A stretch of DNA of 64,000 nucleotides from Bimuria novae-zelandiae CBS 107.79 (GCA_010015655.1 ML976681.1:558661-622660), one strand, 5' to 3'; positions 46,003 through 59,188 are shown, counted from the stretch's first letter. Program-made: numbers and translations. Notes: generated by a model from the letters alone, not told the origin.

Positions 46003-47706
46003 CTACCACTTCCCCATCTTCTTCAAATAGCTCTCAAACCCCTGCTCCGCCAACTCCTGATCCTTCCTCAACACCTCCTTCTCATTCCCCTCCATCCACA
46101 CCCTCAGCCTCTCCCGCACCGCCAAATCTGTCGCGCCCAAGATCCTCACCGCTAGCAGCGCCGCATTCGTCGAATTGTTGATACCGACCGTGGCGACAGG
46201 CTCTCCGCGCGGCATCTGCGTCATGCTAACCAAGCTATCCCACCCATCCATGTGCGTCACCTTGACCGGCAGGCCGACTACAGGCAGTGTCGTCCACGAC
46301 GCGCACATACCAGGCAGATGGGCGGCACCGCCGGCCGCGCCGATGATAACCCTCAGGCTCGTATCAGCCGCAGATTTCGAGAACTCGCGTAGCCAGTCAG
46401 GCGTGCGGTGCGCAGAGGTGATGCGCGTGGTAAATGGGATCTGTAGTTTTTCCAAAATCTGCAGACCGGCTTTCAGCACCGGCAGGTCGGAATCGGAGCC
46501 CATGATTACGGCGACGAGGGGCTCGTCGACCTGGGCCGCGCGCGGGCCGAGGGGCTTGCCCCTTTGGTCGTCGACGAAGTCAATGAGGGGCTGGATTTCC
46601 TTCTCGGCTTCGGAGAGCGTGGGTGCTGTGACGGTGATGTGGCCCATTTTGCGGCCGGGGCGGGCGTCGCCTTTGCCGTAGAGGTGGATGGAGGCGTTGG
46701 GCGACTCGTAGGCTTTGTGTGCAACCTTAAGGTGCGAGTCTGGGGTCTTGCCGCCGAGGATGTTGAGCATGATTGCTGGCTCGCGGAGGCGGAGCGCAGA
46801 CGCTGGGATGGGCATATCGAGGATGGCACGGAGATGCGCGTCGTACTGTGAGAGAGGGCATGCTTCGATGGTGTAGTGGCCAGAGTTGTGAGGTCGAGGT
46901 GCGATTTCGTTGACGAGCAGCGTGTCGTCCTTCAGAAGGAACATCTCGACACCAAAGACACCCTTGCCTTCAAATGCGCCGATGGCTTTTTTTGCTAGAT
47001 CTTGCGCCCTCTGCGTTGTCTCCTTGGAGACATTCCTTGGTGGAGCGTAAGTGAGCTTGCAGATTGAATCTTCGTGGACCGTCTCCACGGTTGGGAACGT
47101 GAGGACACCGTCTTTGGTCTTCACCACCATGACCGCAAGCTCCATCCTAAACTCCGCCCAGCGCTCTGCGTAAAGCGGCCTATCCCCTAATGCTTTTATC
47201 GCGGCATCTATATTAGCCTCTGACCTGACGACAAAGTTTCCACGGCCATCGTAAGCTTCCGTCTTGCTCTTGAGCATATACGGGTACCCAAAGCGCTCCC
47301 CAACAGCTTTCAAGCCGTCTGCACCCTTGCCCTCGAGATCCTCGCTCTCCGCGACATCTACCCCGTGCTCTTTCAGGTACTCTTTCTGTGCGTACTTGTC
47401 TTTGATCGTTCTTAGTGTCTTCCAGCTGGGCTCGACGGCCACTTCGCCCGCGACTTCCTCAAGCATGTGCGTATCCACGTGCTCAATCTCGACCGTGACG
47501 ACATCGCAAGCTTGCGCAAGTTTCTTGACAGATGAGGCGTCCTTGAAAGAGCCCTCGATATGGCCATCGTGTGCGGATATCTGTTTTGCCGGGGATGCTG
47601 CTGCGTCGAGAACGTTGACTTGAATATTGAGGCGGTTCGCAGCTTCAATGAGCATACGGCCGAGTTGGCCGCCTCCTAATACCCCTACTTTCCTTGAATC
47701 GGCCAT
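46003..47706 (-). CDS. ADE2: Phosphoribosylaminoimidazole carboxylase (AIR carboxylase)
   Basis: Intronless, 567 aa from ATG 47706 (MADSRKVGVLGGGQLGRMLI); upstream in-frame codons lack an ATG. A fusion of PurK and PurE as in other fungi: it carboxylates aminoimidazole ribonucleotide in de novo purine synthesis in the cytosol. The N-terminal PurK half has the ATP-grasp motifs YGYPYMLKSK-like (RFGYPYMLKSKTEAYDGRGN) and LLVNEIAPRPHNSGHYTIEA. The C-terminal PurE half starts at about residue 400 with VAVIMGSDSDLPVLKAG, then TSAHRTPDWL and IIGAAGGAAHLPGM. Loss of this gene in fungi gives red pigment accumulation and adenine requirement. All catalytic segments look intact. Confidence 0.95.
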   Translation of the reverse strand: MADSRKVGVLGGGQLGRMLIEAANRLNIQVNVLDAAASPAKQISAHDGHIEGSFKDASSVKKLAQACDVVTVEIEHVDTHMLEEVAGEVAVEPSWKTLRTIKDKYAQKEYLKEHGVDVAESEDLEGKGADGLKAVGERFGYPYMLKSKTEAYDGRGNFVVRSEANIDAAIKALGDRPLYAERWAEFRMELAVMVVKTKDGVLTFPTVETVHEDSICKLTYAPPRNVSKETTQRAQDLAKKAIGAFEGKGVFGVEMFLLKDDTLLVNEIAPRPHNSGHYTIEACPLSQYDAHLRAILDMPIPASALRLREPAIMLNILGGKTPDSHLKVAHKAYESPNASIHLYGKGDARPGRKMGHITVTAPTLSEAEKEIQPLIDFVDDQRGKPLGPRAAQVDEPLVAVIMGSDSDLPVLKAGLQILEKLQIPFTTRITSAHRTPDWLREFSKSAADTSLRVIIGAAGGAAHLPGMCASWTTLPVVGLPVKVTHMDGWDSLVSMTQMPRGEPVATVGINNSTNAALLAVRILGATDLAVRERLRVWMEGNEKEVLRKDQELAEQGFESYLKKMGKW

Positions 47707-48296
47707 TTTAGCGTACTTGAAACGTTGTACTGGAGGCAACGTAGATGCGACTCTGGATTTCGCACGAACAGCTGCAAGTTGAGATCGTGTTGTAGTTCCA
47801 ATTGTGGATGGGCGCTACTTTAGGCTGGGGTCGAGAGGTGGGGAACTATCGCAAGATAAAAATTTCGAACAGGCACGTCACCAACGGGCCCGAACCACGG
47901 TTAGCAAACAAAATGTATATTATTATGGTTACCTTGAAATAATGCAAATAGGCACAAATTTGCGGCACCTAATCCACTGAGATGAACGATGCGCCTCAAC
48001 CGAATGCATTTCTGTGTGCAGGGGCCAAACTCGGAGATTTTCACACGTTCACGTTATGTTGGCTTTCGGAAGTTTTCCCTCACAGCTAGCACATAGAAAC
48101 GACTAAACGAAAACCTTCATCGAATCATTCAATGAGCCCCGAGAGCCCATGATATACTTTCATTGCAAAGGCATGAGTATCTTTTTTGAACCCGTAAAAG
48201 AGTCTTCGCCAGACATGATACACGCCAGATTGACTATAACCCATGACCATGTCCACGCCGGCGACCTAAGGAAACAGCTCCAGCCAATCAAGGCGC
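47707..48296. other. Intergenic region
   Basis: 590 bp: promoter of ADE2 and 3' flank of the ribosomal protein gene. No feature recognised. Confidence 0.4.
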
Positions 48297-49116
48297 TTAT
48301 ACCTTGAAACCACGCGACCGCCTGCGTCCACGGGCACGCTCGAACTTGCGTCCCTTGCTCTCGACGTAGGGCTTCTTGTGCTTGTGGGGACCGAAACCGA
48401 AGTGCTTGACGGCTTCACGGGAGTTCTTGGGACCACGGAGGAGGAGGGTGTTGGCACCGGTGGGGTAGCGGGTCGCGACCTCGTCAATGGTGAGGACCTC
48501 ACCACCGGCCTTCTCGATGCGGGCACGAGCAGACGCGGTGAAGCGGAGGGCGGCAACGGTGAGCTTGGGGAGCTCCAACAGGCGGTTGTCGTCAGTGACG
48601 GTGCCAATCTATCCTCTGTCAGTCATATTCCAGTTTTCCTCGTCGACTGAGCCTTACGATGACAATGGTCTTGCCCTCGTGAGCCTTGGCGGAGTGCTTG
48701 TTGGCCGCGGTCGCGACAATCTTGGACAAGCTGACCGCTGTTCTTAGGTTAGTCCACCTGCTGCATCTGATGCGGTATCGAGGTCTTACGCGGGCGATTG
48801 ATCTTGGACATCATGAGACGGCGCAGGACAACCTTGTTGAAGGGCGCGTCGGTTCGGCCTGTTTCATTGTCAGCACTCCAGGGCTGCGATTTTACCAGGA
48901 AGACTTACGGGACAGGAACTTGTACAGGCGCACCAACAACTTCACATAGGGGTTGTCGGACTTGGGCACCTCTGTACACTCGTCAATTTGCGCTCTCGAT
49001 CATGTTGCGTCCTGAGGACAGCGGCTCGCCGGCGCATTGCTGCGCCGACTCGACGGGGAAGAACACATACTGCGGTGCCCGTCTCGAACATGATGGCGGT
49101 CGAGGTCAATGCCCAT
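48297..49116 (-). CDS. RPL18: 60S ribosomal protein eL18
   Basis: Five exons: 49116-49071, 48971-48909, 48858-48790, 48737-48658 and 48608-48297 (introns 99, 50, 52 and 49 nt); 189 aa. Joined text gives [20 protein letters not shown], then [35 protein letters not shown] and the long final exon with [20 protein letters not shown] and a basic tail ending [11 protein letters not shown]. This is a cytosolic large-subunit protein. The several early introns are typical of fungal ribosomal protein genes. The substitution RDGHRK replaces the more usual Asn/Thr-His-Arg start region but keeps the basic character. Confidence 0.93.
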
Positions 49117-49736
49117 TTTGACTGAACACTGAGAGAGTGGTGGTGTTGAGCTGTCGGGTTAGTATGTCGAAGTTGCTGCGCAGCGTCGAAATTCCAGAGT
49201 GTGGGCGCGGATGTTTAGCGCGGCCTTGGCGTTGCTGACCGCCCGGCAGAATTCTCAAAAAGTCTGGCCCCAAGCGAACAGGCGACAGAACTTTGTAAGA
49301 CCTCCGCCAAGGGAAATTGATGCACGGTGAATGCCTTACATGGGACTCACTGATCGGTGTCAAAAGCAGAAGTCCCTTGAGTTATTACATTATTAAGCTA
49401 GTACATGTACAGCGCAGGTCATCCAGATGCTGTGAGCTCTATCTATAACACCGTGTAGTTTTCATCCATCATAGCTCCCTAGGTATATATAACGAGACGA
49501 CTGTGACGCTGGATAATCTGTCGCATCGATCCGACTGAGAAAAGTGCCTGAATGTGGCCTCCATGATAAGCCTCTTGGGCAGTGAAAATATCTATGCGTC
49601 TATGCTGCAACACTTAATAAAACATAATTCCGTTGTCGCCGAGGCTATCAGATGCATGGACGCAATACTCTGGTGGTTCCAGATAGACAGCATGCTAGGC
49701 CCCGGCTGTTACGTGAAGTCGAAGCTATCGCCCGGA
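49117..49736. other. Intergenic region
   Basis: 620 bp between the eL18 start and the transporter stop. GTATATATAAC near 49,482 is a possible TATA element. No gene recognised. Confidence 0.4.
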
Positions 49737-51148
49737 TCAAACGCCCTTATCCGCGATCATGTTGCCGATGCCGCTGTAAATCTTGTCTGTTGACTCCGGG
49801 GCGTACCTTGGCCCAAGAGACCCGATGACAAGGAAAAACGAAATAATGACAGCGCCGAAAATCATCAGCTTGCGCAGAATAGGACGAGTCTGTCCAAGCT
49901 GTCCCCAGGCGATTGAGCCTTGTGCAAGATACTCCTTCATCTTCTGCCCGCCGAGCTTGTAATAGATTAGACCACCTAGGGCAATGCTGTAGCCGAAAGC
50001 CTGGAGCAAGCTGACAGGGTCGCGGAACAACATGATCGACGCAAAGACGAGAAGGATATCCTTTAACACACCGGACAGGGTGAGGACCAGAGAGGAAGTC
50101 TTGCCAACCTTGTCATCGTTAGTAGGTATTCGCTCATGCAGCGAATTCGACATACCAAGAAGACGACCGAGACATTGAGCATGAATGCAATCGCGGCATT
50201 GGCGACGAGCGTAAAGCCACCGACACGGTTGATGTCATCCATAGTCAAGACCGGCAGCTCAGTGAACAGGCAGACCATGCCGTTCATGATCGCACAGGCC
50301 GGAGCATAATAGTAAAGCGAGACAAGGGGATCCATCTTGAACTCGGCAGAACTGAGCAGACGCTCCACCATGGATAGACGAATGGCTTCGAAGATGATGC
50401 CGCCAACCTGGAATAGGAAACCAACCATGACGAACTTGATCTCGCCAATGGAGGCAATGATGACACCGAGGACGATGAAAGACACGTTGCCGAGGGTCTT
50501 GAAGTTCGGCGGGTGTATACCAAGAGTCCAGGTGGTGATCAGAACGGCGACTGGCGTAGTGGCCTGGGGAATGTCAATTCCTGTCTATGCGCACCTGGGG
50601 CCCGACATACCTTGAGCATCTGAATGAAAGCCACACTCAGGTACAGGTACGCCTTGTTACCGCAGATCAAGCTCAAACTGAAGAAAATGCCAATTGGGAC
50701 AATTGCGCGGAGGTATACGCGACCCGTCATGGGCACCTTCTTCCGTGAATCGAGGATAGTGGTGAATCGCGCGAGGAGCTGCGTCATGACGGTAGCGAAG
50801 ACGAGATGCCATGTTGTTAGGAAGATAGCTGCGACTGTTAGTCGCAGAAGGGAGGTTGCGAGGACGCCGAGTGGAACGTACGGAAGTCTATGGTAAATGG
50901 TCAGCATTTGAAACTTTCGTTATCGTTGGCAGGTGCGGCTTACGGAATTTGGCCGTGTCCAGAATGTACTTGTTGAAGATGATGACACTCGAGCTGAGGG
51001 CAATCCAGGTGGAAATGTACACTGCAGGGTGAAAGGAGGCAGACTCTGGCTCAGAGCGCTTTTGAATGTTCGGATTGACGGTCGGCAGCACGGGCTGCGC
51101 GGGGTCGCGGGCAGCGTCGATTGACGCGCGCACCTTTTCGTCTGACAT
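49737..51148 (-). CDS. Triose-phosphate/nucleotide-sugar transporter family protein (SLC35-like)
   Basis: Exons 51148-50944, 50828-50611, 50563-50156 and 50108-49737 (introns 115, 47 and 47 nt); 400 aa. About ten membrane spans with family hallmarks: [59 protein letters not shown] across a junction, [19 protein letters not shown], and [20 protein letters not shown]. Such proteins usually sit in Golgi or ER membranes and exchange nucleotide sugars or phosphorylated compounds; the substrate is not evident. The start is the ATG giving [16 protein letters not shown]. The frame is open far upstream without stop, but that stretch is low-complexity leader sequence. Confidence 0.9.
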
Positions 51149-52581
51149 GGTCGCGGTGTGCAGAGCGTGAGGGGGAGGCTCAGAAGGGGCTGCTGTCGAG
51201 GTGGCGTCCGAGGGAGGTGGGCGGACAGAGATTGAAGTGGCCGCGTCGTTCGTCGGGGCGTCACTGGTGAGGATGGACTGGCTCGAGCAGCTGACTACGG
51301 TGCACTGGGAATTTCGCAGCACAAAAAATTTCCAGCGGACGCGACGGTTACAGGCGGCGTGAGACAGCAACTGTGTGCGCGCACACAAAGTCTTTGTAGG
51401 ACAGGACTCGCGGGCGCTGACCGAAAGGGAGGACGGGCGGGCAGATGAGCAAAGTACAGATGCGGGTAAATGAGCCAGGGGGCAGCGGGAGGCAACGGGG
51501 GTTGCAAGCAGTAGCGACGCGAATCCTCGCCGCAGCACAGGCGCGATGCTCAACCTCCAAATTGGTGTGCTGCGCGTCAGCCTTTCGCTCTATGTTGCTC
51601 GAGCGAAGCTTGAGAAGCCACCGCGTTGCAATGCAGAGGCCACTTGAAACCGTGGGCCGGCCGGTGATTGTCTTTTTTATATGTACGCGCAAGCCTGCCT
51701 CCACTGCCTCGAATTCTCACCATACGGGGCATTGACAGACCTATACTACGCGTAGTTCATGCCTCGAACGGGACACCCTAAAATAGCAGCCGCGCCTGTC
51801 ACTGCAGAATGCACTGGTAAGTGTTAGACAAATGCAGGGCTGCATACCGCGGAACGTCGCCTGCATATCAACAAATATTTTCCTTGTGCGTCGCCCTCAG
51901 CAACATTGTCAGCGTACTGCATACATATCCCACGAAGCTTGAAACAGACCGCAACGACGGATCGTACCCCTAATTCCAAGTACGAAATAGTCACTGTGGA
52001 CTGCTCCTAAGACGAAGCTGTAGTAACACGACGATTCCCAGCACATCTTCATATTGCATGTTCAACCACCTGATACTCCGTGTACCGTCTTCCACACTAC
52101 ACAGGCACTGGATGCGTGGACTGTGGGACTTACAAGGCCGTCTTGATAGTGTCTTGTGTTTTCGACATCCTCTGTGTGCACCGTGGAGTACGTTTTGCGG
52201 TTTCCTGCAGGCAGCCGCGCAGGCCATATTCGAGATGGCAACTCAGGCGTACATCGGGCCGCTCGGGCGACAGAGCAGCCAATGCCAATCAGGACGCCCA
52301 CGCCGCAGCGTCGCGGCTGGGGGCGATTTGCGATGCCCCTTTTCGAGTGTTGCCCACACCCCGGGCGAAGGAGGGACTCAGGGCCTTTCCGCTAAGTGTA
52401 ACGTGCATGGATCCAGAAGCTTGGCGGCCTTAGATAGTTTTATACACCACCACGCCCCAGCAACCGCCTGGACCAGCCTCTGCAAACGCGAATTGAGTCT
52501 TCACACCGCTGGTACATGCTCAACTACGCCCGTCAGACGCTGAAACGGGTTCCTAGCTTTCAAAAGTTGTTGCACGGCGCC
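51149..52581. other. Divergent intergenic region
   Basis: About 1.4 kb between the transporter and UDP-galactopyranose mutase starts. Several frames of 70-160 codons overlap one another on both strands (for example 52058-52543) with no motif, so none is called. Confidence 0.45.
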
Positions 52582-54312
<1,731 letters not shown>

Positions 54313-54879
54313 ATCTGATACACAGTACCGTGTGAGACACGATAGGGACTGAGATATCCGACGTTGTGGTACTCGCGACACCGGTCCCTTTTTCAGGTAG
54401 GGAATGTACAGCGACGAATGGAGTATGAGATATAGATGACATGATGCTTGATACCAGGAATGAATAGCGCTCGAATTAGATGTAATGGTGCCATGGAGCT
54501 AGGGCATGGTCTTCGCGACGATTTTCTGTACGAAACAGGCGCAAAATCTATGTGGTGATGTGACGGTGGTGAAAATAGACTAGATCTATCTCCTCGAGAA
54601 ATTCGGTTGTGACTCGTGCTACAATGCATTACACGTCGGGTCGTGCCGTCTGTACGTGGGTACGCATGCGTACGTATGCTTCGTAGTGCAGGACTCGGCT
54701 CGGTCCATGTCCGAACGTCAGTTGTACAAGACACAATATGCACCTAATATTTTCAGAGAAGCATACGTATCCACAGAGCAAGAGCTCGCTCCCACTGATT
54801 TTGATGCTGATGCAGGACCAAGGCCTCCCAATCAGCCCACCACCCGACTTTTTTTCTACCAGTGCCTCCCCTAACGCAC
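54313..54879. other. Intergenic region between convergent genes
   Basis: 567 bp between the stops of UDP-galactopyranose mutase and PRO2. No feature recognised. Confidence 0.4.
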
Positions 54880-56400
54880 TCAAACCCCCTTCCCAGCCCT
54901 AAACCGCCTCAACACCTCCCTCTCCTCCTCACTCCTCGCCACTCCCTCATCATCACCCACAACCATCCTCTCATGCCTCCACCTCTTCCCGCCCGCCCCA
55001 TACTCCGCACTCACCTGCGCATCCCCCACAAGCACCCACTTGTATATCGTCAGCCCCTCCAGCCCCACAGGTCCACGGCTGTGTATCTTGTTCGTCGAGA
55101 TGCCGACCTCGGTGCCGAACCCGTACCGCTGTCCGTCCGCCATGCGCGTCGATGTGTTCCAGTACACGCTCGCGGAATCCACGCCCGCGAGGAAGGATTT
55201 CGCGGTGGCCTCGTCGAGCGTTAGAATGGCGTCGGTGTGGTGCGAGGAGTGGGCGTTGATGTGTGTGATTGCTTCGTCGAGAGAGGAGACTGTTTTCACG
55301 GCAAGCACTAGGTCGAGGAATTCCGTGGTGTAGTCTTCTGACGACGCGGGTTGGAGGAGCGCGGCGGAGTGCGCGGGCAATTCTTCCGAGAGGGCGGCCA
55401 GCGAGGCGGGGTCGCAGCGGAGGGAGACGCCTTTTTGGAGGAGGGCTTCTGCGACGACGGGGAGGGTCGTGCTGAGCGCGGAGATGTGCACGAGGAGTTG
55501 CTCGAGCGCGTTGCAGCCCGCGGGGTAGGACACTTTGGCGTCGATGAGTATCTTAGTCGCTTTGTCGGCCGGGTAGTCACCGGAGAGGTAGGTCGTGCAT
55601 ATGCCGTCTGCGTGGCCTAGAACCGGGATCGAGGCGGTGTTTTTGACGTAGCGGACGAGCTCGTTGCCGCCTCGGGGGATGCAGAGGTCGATGTAGGTGT
55701 CTAGTTTGAGGAGATCGGCGATTACATCGCGGGTTTGGACCAGCTGGAGGCAGTCTGATGGGACGGCTGTGGTGGAGAGTGCTTGCGAGATGATGGATGC
55801 GATTGCTGCGAAGCTGTGGGATGATTCTCGGCCTCCTTTTAGGATGGCGGCGTTTCCGGATTTGATGGCGAGGGCGGAGATGTTGGCGATGACTTCTGGG
55901 CGGGCCTCGAAGATGATGAGAAGAACGCCGATAGGACATGTAACTCTTGAGAGGACTAGGGTGTCGTCCAGGAGTGTCTTTGCGGTGGTTTTGTTGACTT
56001 CAAATGGTCAGCTATAGTTTCTTCGTTGAAGGTATGGTACGATATGAAAATGACAGCAGTCAAACACTGGACGACCGTTGACATGTGGGTCTGACATACT
56101 TGGATCTTCAAGATCTCTGACGTCCAATATGCCCTGCAGCATATCTTCATATTTGCCCGGCTTCCCCAAATCCAATCTCTTCACCAAGCTCTGGCTGAGC
56201 GTTCCGCCCGCTGCAACCTTGTTTGCATCCACTAGATCCTGCTTATTGGCTGCAAGGACCTCATCCTTCCCGTCCGCCAATGCCTTGTGGATGGAAGTTA
56301 GTGCGGCATTGCGCTTATCTGTGGAGAGCACTGCAAGCCGGCGGGAGCCGACACGGGCTGCTTTGGCTACCTCCAACGGCGTTGCGTTTGTGAGCGACAT
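54880..56400 (-). CDS. PRO2: Gamma-glutamyl phosphate reductase (proline synthesis)
   Basis: Exons 56400-56100 and 55997-54880 (intron 102 nt); 472 aa. It reduces glutamyl 5-phosphate with NADPH to glutamate semialdehyde, the second step of proline synthesis. The first exon holds AARVGSRRLAVLSTDKRNAA and KQDLVDANKVAAGG. The second holds VTCPIGVLLIIFEARPEVIA, SGNAAILKGGRES and DLCIPRGGNELVRYV, and the catalytic Cys (about 262) in YPAGCNALEQLLVH. The C-terminus ends GRRFRAGKGV-like (LRRFRAGKGV). The junction EDPSINKTTAKTLLDD is less conserved than the rest, so the exact acceptor (TTGAAG) is the only doubtful point. Upstream in-frame codons lack an ATG. Confidence 0.92.
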
Positions 56401-57215
56401 CAGGTGGTATACCGAGCGTAGGGTGAATTGGTGGGTGGTGAGACGCACTGAAGCGACCTTCTTTTTCGGTGCAGTGCGTGTGACTCAATCAATACGCCCC
56501 AAAGCGCAAACTTTCCGTGAACAATGGCGATATGCAGGGCCAGAGTAAACTGTCGATATTGTCGCACAAGGAGCGAATAGGATAACACAAAGCCGGTCTA
56601 AAGATAGACTCTCGTGATCGATTTTACGTGGGGCATGTCTATGGTGTTGAGGGGTGGCGTTGTTACCGAGGCCCCGACCGAGCTATGGCCGTGCGCCTGC
56701 CCTGCATCTGGTCTGCACACCATCGCGCCTTCCTCCTCTCAGCTGCCGGGATATTGGCTGCGCAATCAATGACTCTGGGCCAGCTCTTTACAGGTTTCTT
56801 TCTAATGCTTCCATAACATGGTACTCCGGTCTTCGATAGCTGCCATGTCGTCCGACTTGTGGTAAAATTGTGTGGCTGGGCCCCAGCCGCCTTCACCGTT
56901 TCGGCTCCAACCTCGTCTTTATCATCCAACCTGAGCTTGGAAAACACGCGCCACAGACAAAGAGCGACCACGTAGTCGCCCGCTAACGGGATGGCTGGTG
57001 CTGCCTTCTTAAACATAAACATGCCGGATTACGTTCCATTCCAACCCGACCTCTCCATTGACAATTCGCTCCACCTCTTCCCCTCCAGCAGCAACACATT
57101 ACTACCATCGCTACCACTGGTACTAGGCCGCTCTCTACCTCGGCGCGTGCCGGAACCTCTGCTTCATTCCCACGGGTCCTTGTCCCACTCCTGATACCTG
57201 ACAAACATCTTCGCC
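56401..57215. other. Divergent promoter region of PRO2 and the Crh-type gene
   Basis: 815 bp between divergent starts. The 200 bp before 57,216 are C/T-rich (CCACCTCTTCCCCTCC), a typical leader. No gene recognised. Confidence 0.4.
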
Positions 57216-58721
57216 ATGAGGTACACTCTTGGAGCTGTTGTAGCTTGGGCGCTTCTCTCAGCCCCCACATTCGCCCAGACCTACACCAACTGCAACCCTC
57301 TTAAGAGGACTGACTGCCCACCTGATTCAGCATTGGGAAAGACTGTCGATATCAACTTCAGCTCCGCGTCCGATAGTTTTACTGCCGAAGGCGAAATCAC
57401 ATACGGCTCAGACGGCGCGTCATTCACCGTGGCCAAGCAGGGCGACAGCCCCAAGATCACCTCGAAATGGTACATCATGTTTGGTCAAGTCGACATCGAG
57501 CTTCAGGCAGCACCTGGGCAAGGCATTGTTAGCAGCTTCTTCCTACAGTCCGACTGCCTCGACGAAATTGACTGGGAATGGCTGGGCGGTGACAATGCCC
57601 AGGTTCAGTCTAATTACTTCGGCAAGGGAAACACCGCGACACACGACCGAGGAGCTTTCCACGCGAATCCAGGCAATCACGACGGTTTCCAGAAGTACTC
57701 AATCATCTGGACTTCGGAGCAGATTGCTTGGCAAATCAACGGACAGACCGTCCGCACCTTGATTCCCGAAAACGCCAATGGCCAATATCCTCAGACTCCT
57801 ATGATGATCAGGATCGGTGCTTGGGCCGGTGGTGATCCAAACAACGACCAGGGTACCATCGACTGGGCCGGTGGTCTCACCGACTACAACAAGGGTCCCT
57901 ACACCATGAAAGTGAAGAGCTTGAAGGTGCAGGATTACTCCACGGGCTCACAGTACGTCTATGGCGACACGAGTGGAACCTGGCAGTCGATCAAATCCAA
58001 CGGTGGAACTATCAACGGTGGAGGATCGCCCGTTGAGGCAGATGCTCCCGGTATCACATCCGCGGCCACTGGAGCCCCTGTACCCTTTACGCCTCACACG
58101 ACCTCTCCCTACACCAGGCCCAGTGTCTATCCCTGGGTTCCCGACACTACTGTGGTAGCTGTCCCCACAACCACGTATGGCAACTATCCTGGACTTCCGA
58201 GCGGGTGGACTGTCTCAGACTCTGGCAAAGTCGTCCCTCCAAGCTTAGCTCCTGTCAGTAAGGACCTTCTTTTTCCCCTTCCCCTTCTTTCAGTCGAATT
58301 CTTACTAACCTTGTCCCAGTCGACATCCCAAGCCGCTTTCTCTACGCCGTCCTCGCCAGCTTCGCCCTTGGTTTCGTCTGGAGGTTCTGAACCAGTTACC
58401 ACTTTCAGCACAGCCTATACCAGCGAGCACAAGTCATTCGGCTCCGAGGGCTTCCTTATCACCTCTGCGCCCCCTGCTCCTTCCGCGACACCAGCCGTCA
58501 CCAGCGAGCGCAAGTCATTCGACTCCAAAGGCTTTCTCATCACCTCTGCGCCCCCTTCTTCCTCTGCGACGACAACCGTCGTTAGCTCCGTGGCAAACGT
58601 CGCTGTCGCATCCGGCAACTCTCCAGCACCAGATGCTTCGAGCGCGTTCCGTTTGTCGGCCAACCCTATTCTAGCTGTACTTCTAGCGGCATCTACCGGC
58701 GTTCTTTCCGTTCTCCTGTAG
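57216..58721 (+). CDS. Crh-type GH16 chitin-glucan transglycosylase, membrane/GPI-anchored
   Basis: Frame of 501 codons from ATG 57216. A signal peptide (MRYTLGAVVAWALLSAPTFA) and a Cys-rich start (NCNPLKRTDCPP) lead into a GH16 domain with catalytic DEIDWEWLG (Glu117, Asp119, Glu121). Crh proteins cross-link chitin to beta-glucan at the wall. A GTAAGG donor at 58258 with branch TTACTAAC and acceptor CCCAG at 58319 looks like a real intron of 62 nt. Removing it changes frame and ends the protein after a hydrophobic IDIPSRFLYAVLASFALGF. An acceptor 13 nt downstream (CCAAG, 58332) makes the intron 75 nt and keeps the frame. That form reads a Ser/Thr/Pro-rich region with two copies of a KSFxSxGFLITSAPP unit and a GPI-type hydrophobic end (ANPILAVLLAASTGVLSVLL). 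Intron retention would also keep the frame. The catalytic assignment is firm; the mature C-terminus is open. Confidence 0.88.
   Translation: MRYTLGAVVAWALLSAPTFAQTYTNCNPLKRTDCPPDSALGKTVDINFSSASDSFTAEGEITYGSDGASFTVAKQGDSPKITSKWYIMFGQVDIELQAAPGQGIVSSFFLQSDCLDEIDWEWLGGDNAQVQSNYFGKGNTATHDRGAFHANPGNHDGFQKYSIIWTSEQIAWQINGQTVRTLIPENANGQYPQTPMMIRIGAWAGGDPNNDQGTIDWAGGLTDYNKGPYTMKVKSLKVQDYSTGSQYVYGDTSGTWQSIKSNGGTINGGGSPVEADAPGITSAATGAPVPFTPHTTSPYTRPSVYPWVPDTTVVAVPTTTYGNYPGLPSGWTVSDSGKVVPPSLAPVSKDLLFPLPLLSVEFLLTLSQSTSQAAFSTPSSPASPLVSSGGSEPVTTFSTAYTSEHKSFGSEGFLITSAPPAPSATPAVTSERKSFDSKGFLITSAPPSSSATTTVVSSVANVAVASGNSPAPDASSAFRLSANPILAVLLAASTGVLSVLL
58258..58332 (+). other. Intron with two candidate acceptors in the Crh-type gene
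   Basis: Donor GTAAGG at 58258, branch CTAAC at 58305-58309, acceptor AG at 58319 (62-nt intron, frame change) or at 58332 (75-nt intron, frame kept). Confidence 0.55.
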
Positions 58722-59188
58722 ATATCTCGGAACGGACATTGTTTTCTCGCAGCTTCGGCTACCTTTTCCTTCCTCTTCTTCGAATTGTATAGCATCAGCG
58801 TTGGCGTTTTTTGGGCGCCGCCCGATTGGGATATGGCTTGGGTTTGTGCGGCTTTGTTGAATAGAACTCTGCGGAGGACACATTACGATCATGATTACGA
58901 TCGATGTTAATACGACTACCTTGGGGCTATCGCTCTGCACATAATACGAATTCGACTTTCCACGACTCTCGTCAAGCGTTTCATTTATCGTCAATGGCCT
59001 GAACAGATCACGCGACGGACACCACAAACGTTTCAAGAACGCGGATTGGTTTGCGCAGATGTGAGGTAGCTTAGCTCTTAGCCGCACAGCCCCAGAAAGA
59101 CGCAGCTACGGCATTGTAGCCACTGCCTCGTCTGTTACATTAAACGATTTCAACCCAAGTCGGCACTACGAACACTAAGCTGGCGACT
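58722..59188. other. Intergenic region containing dispersed copy C
   Basis: 467 bp after the Crh-type gene. It contains the third copy of the dispersed sequence and otherwise no recognised feature. Confidence 0.4.
58976..59044. repeat. Dispersed ~65-bp sequence, copy C
   Basis: Most diverged copy: TTATCGTCAATGGCCTGAAC, then AGATCACGCGACGGACACCA. The minus strand reads SRDLFRPLTINETLDE, in register with copies A and B. Confidence 0.5.

Noticed and set aside
50829..50943. Reading 50828-50907 upstream frame ([19 protein letters not shown]) as transporter coding sequence
   Set aside because: Removing it as intron joins DTAKF to [16 protein letters not shown], which matches the usual family layout, and both splice sites are canonical.
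51149..51553. N-terminal extension of the SLC35-like transporter
   Set aside because: The upstream frame is Ser/Ala/Cys-rich low-complexity text, and the conserved protein starts at the ATG at 51148.
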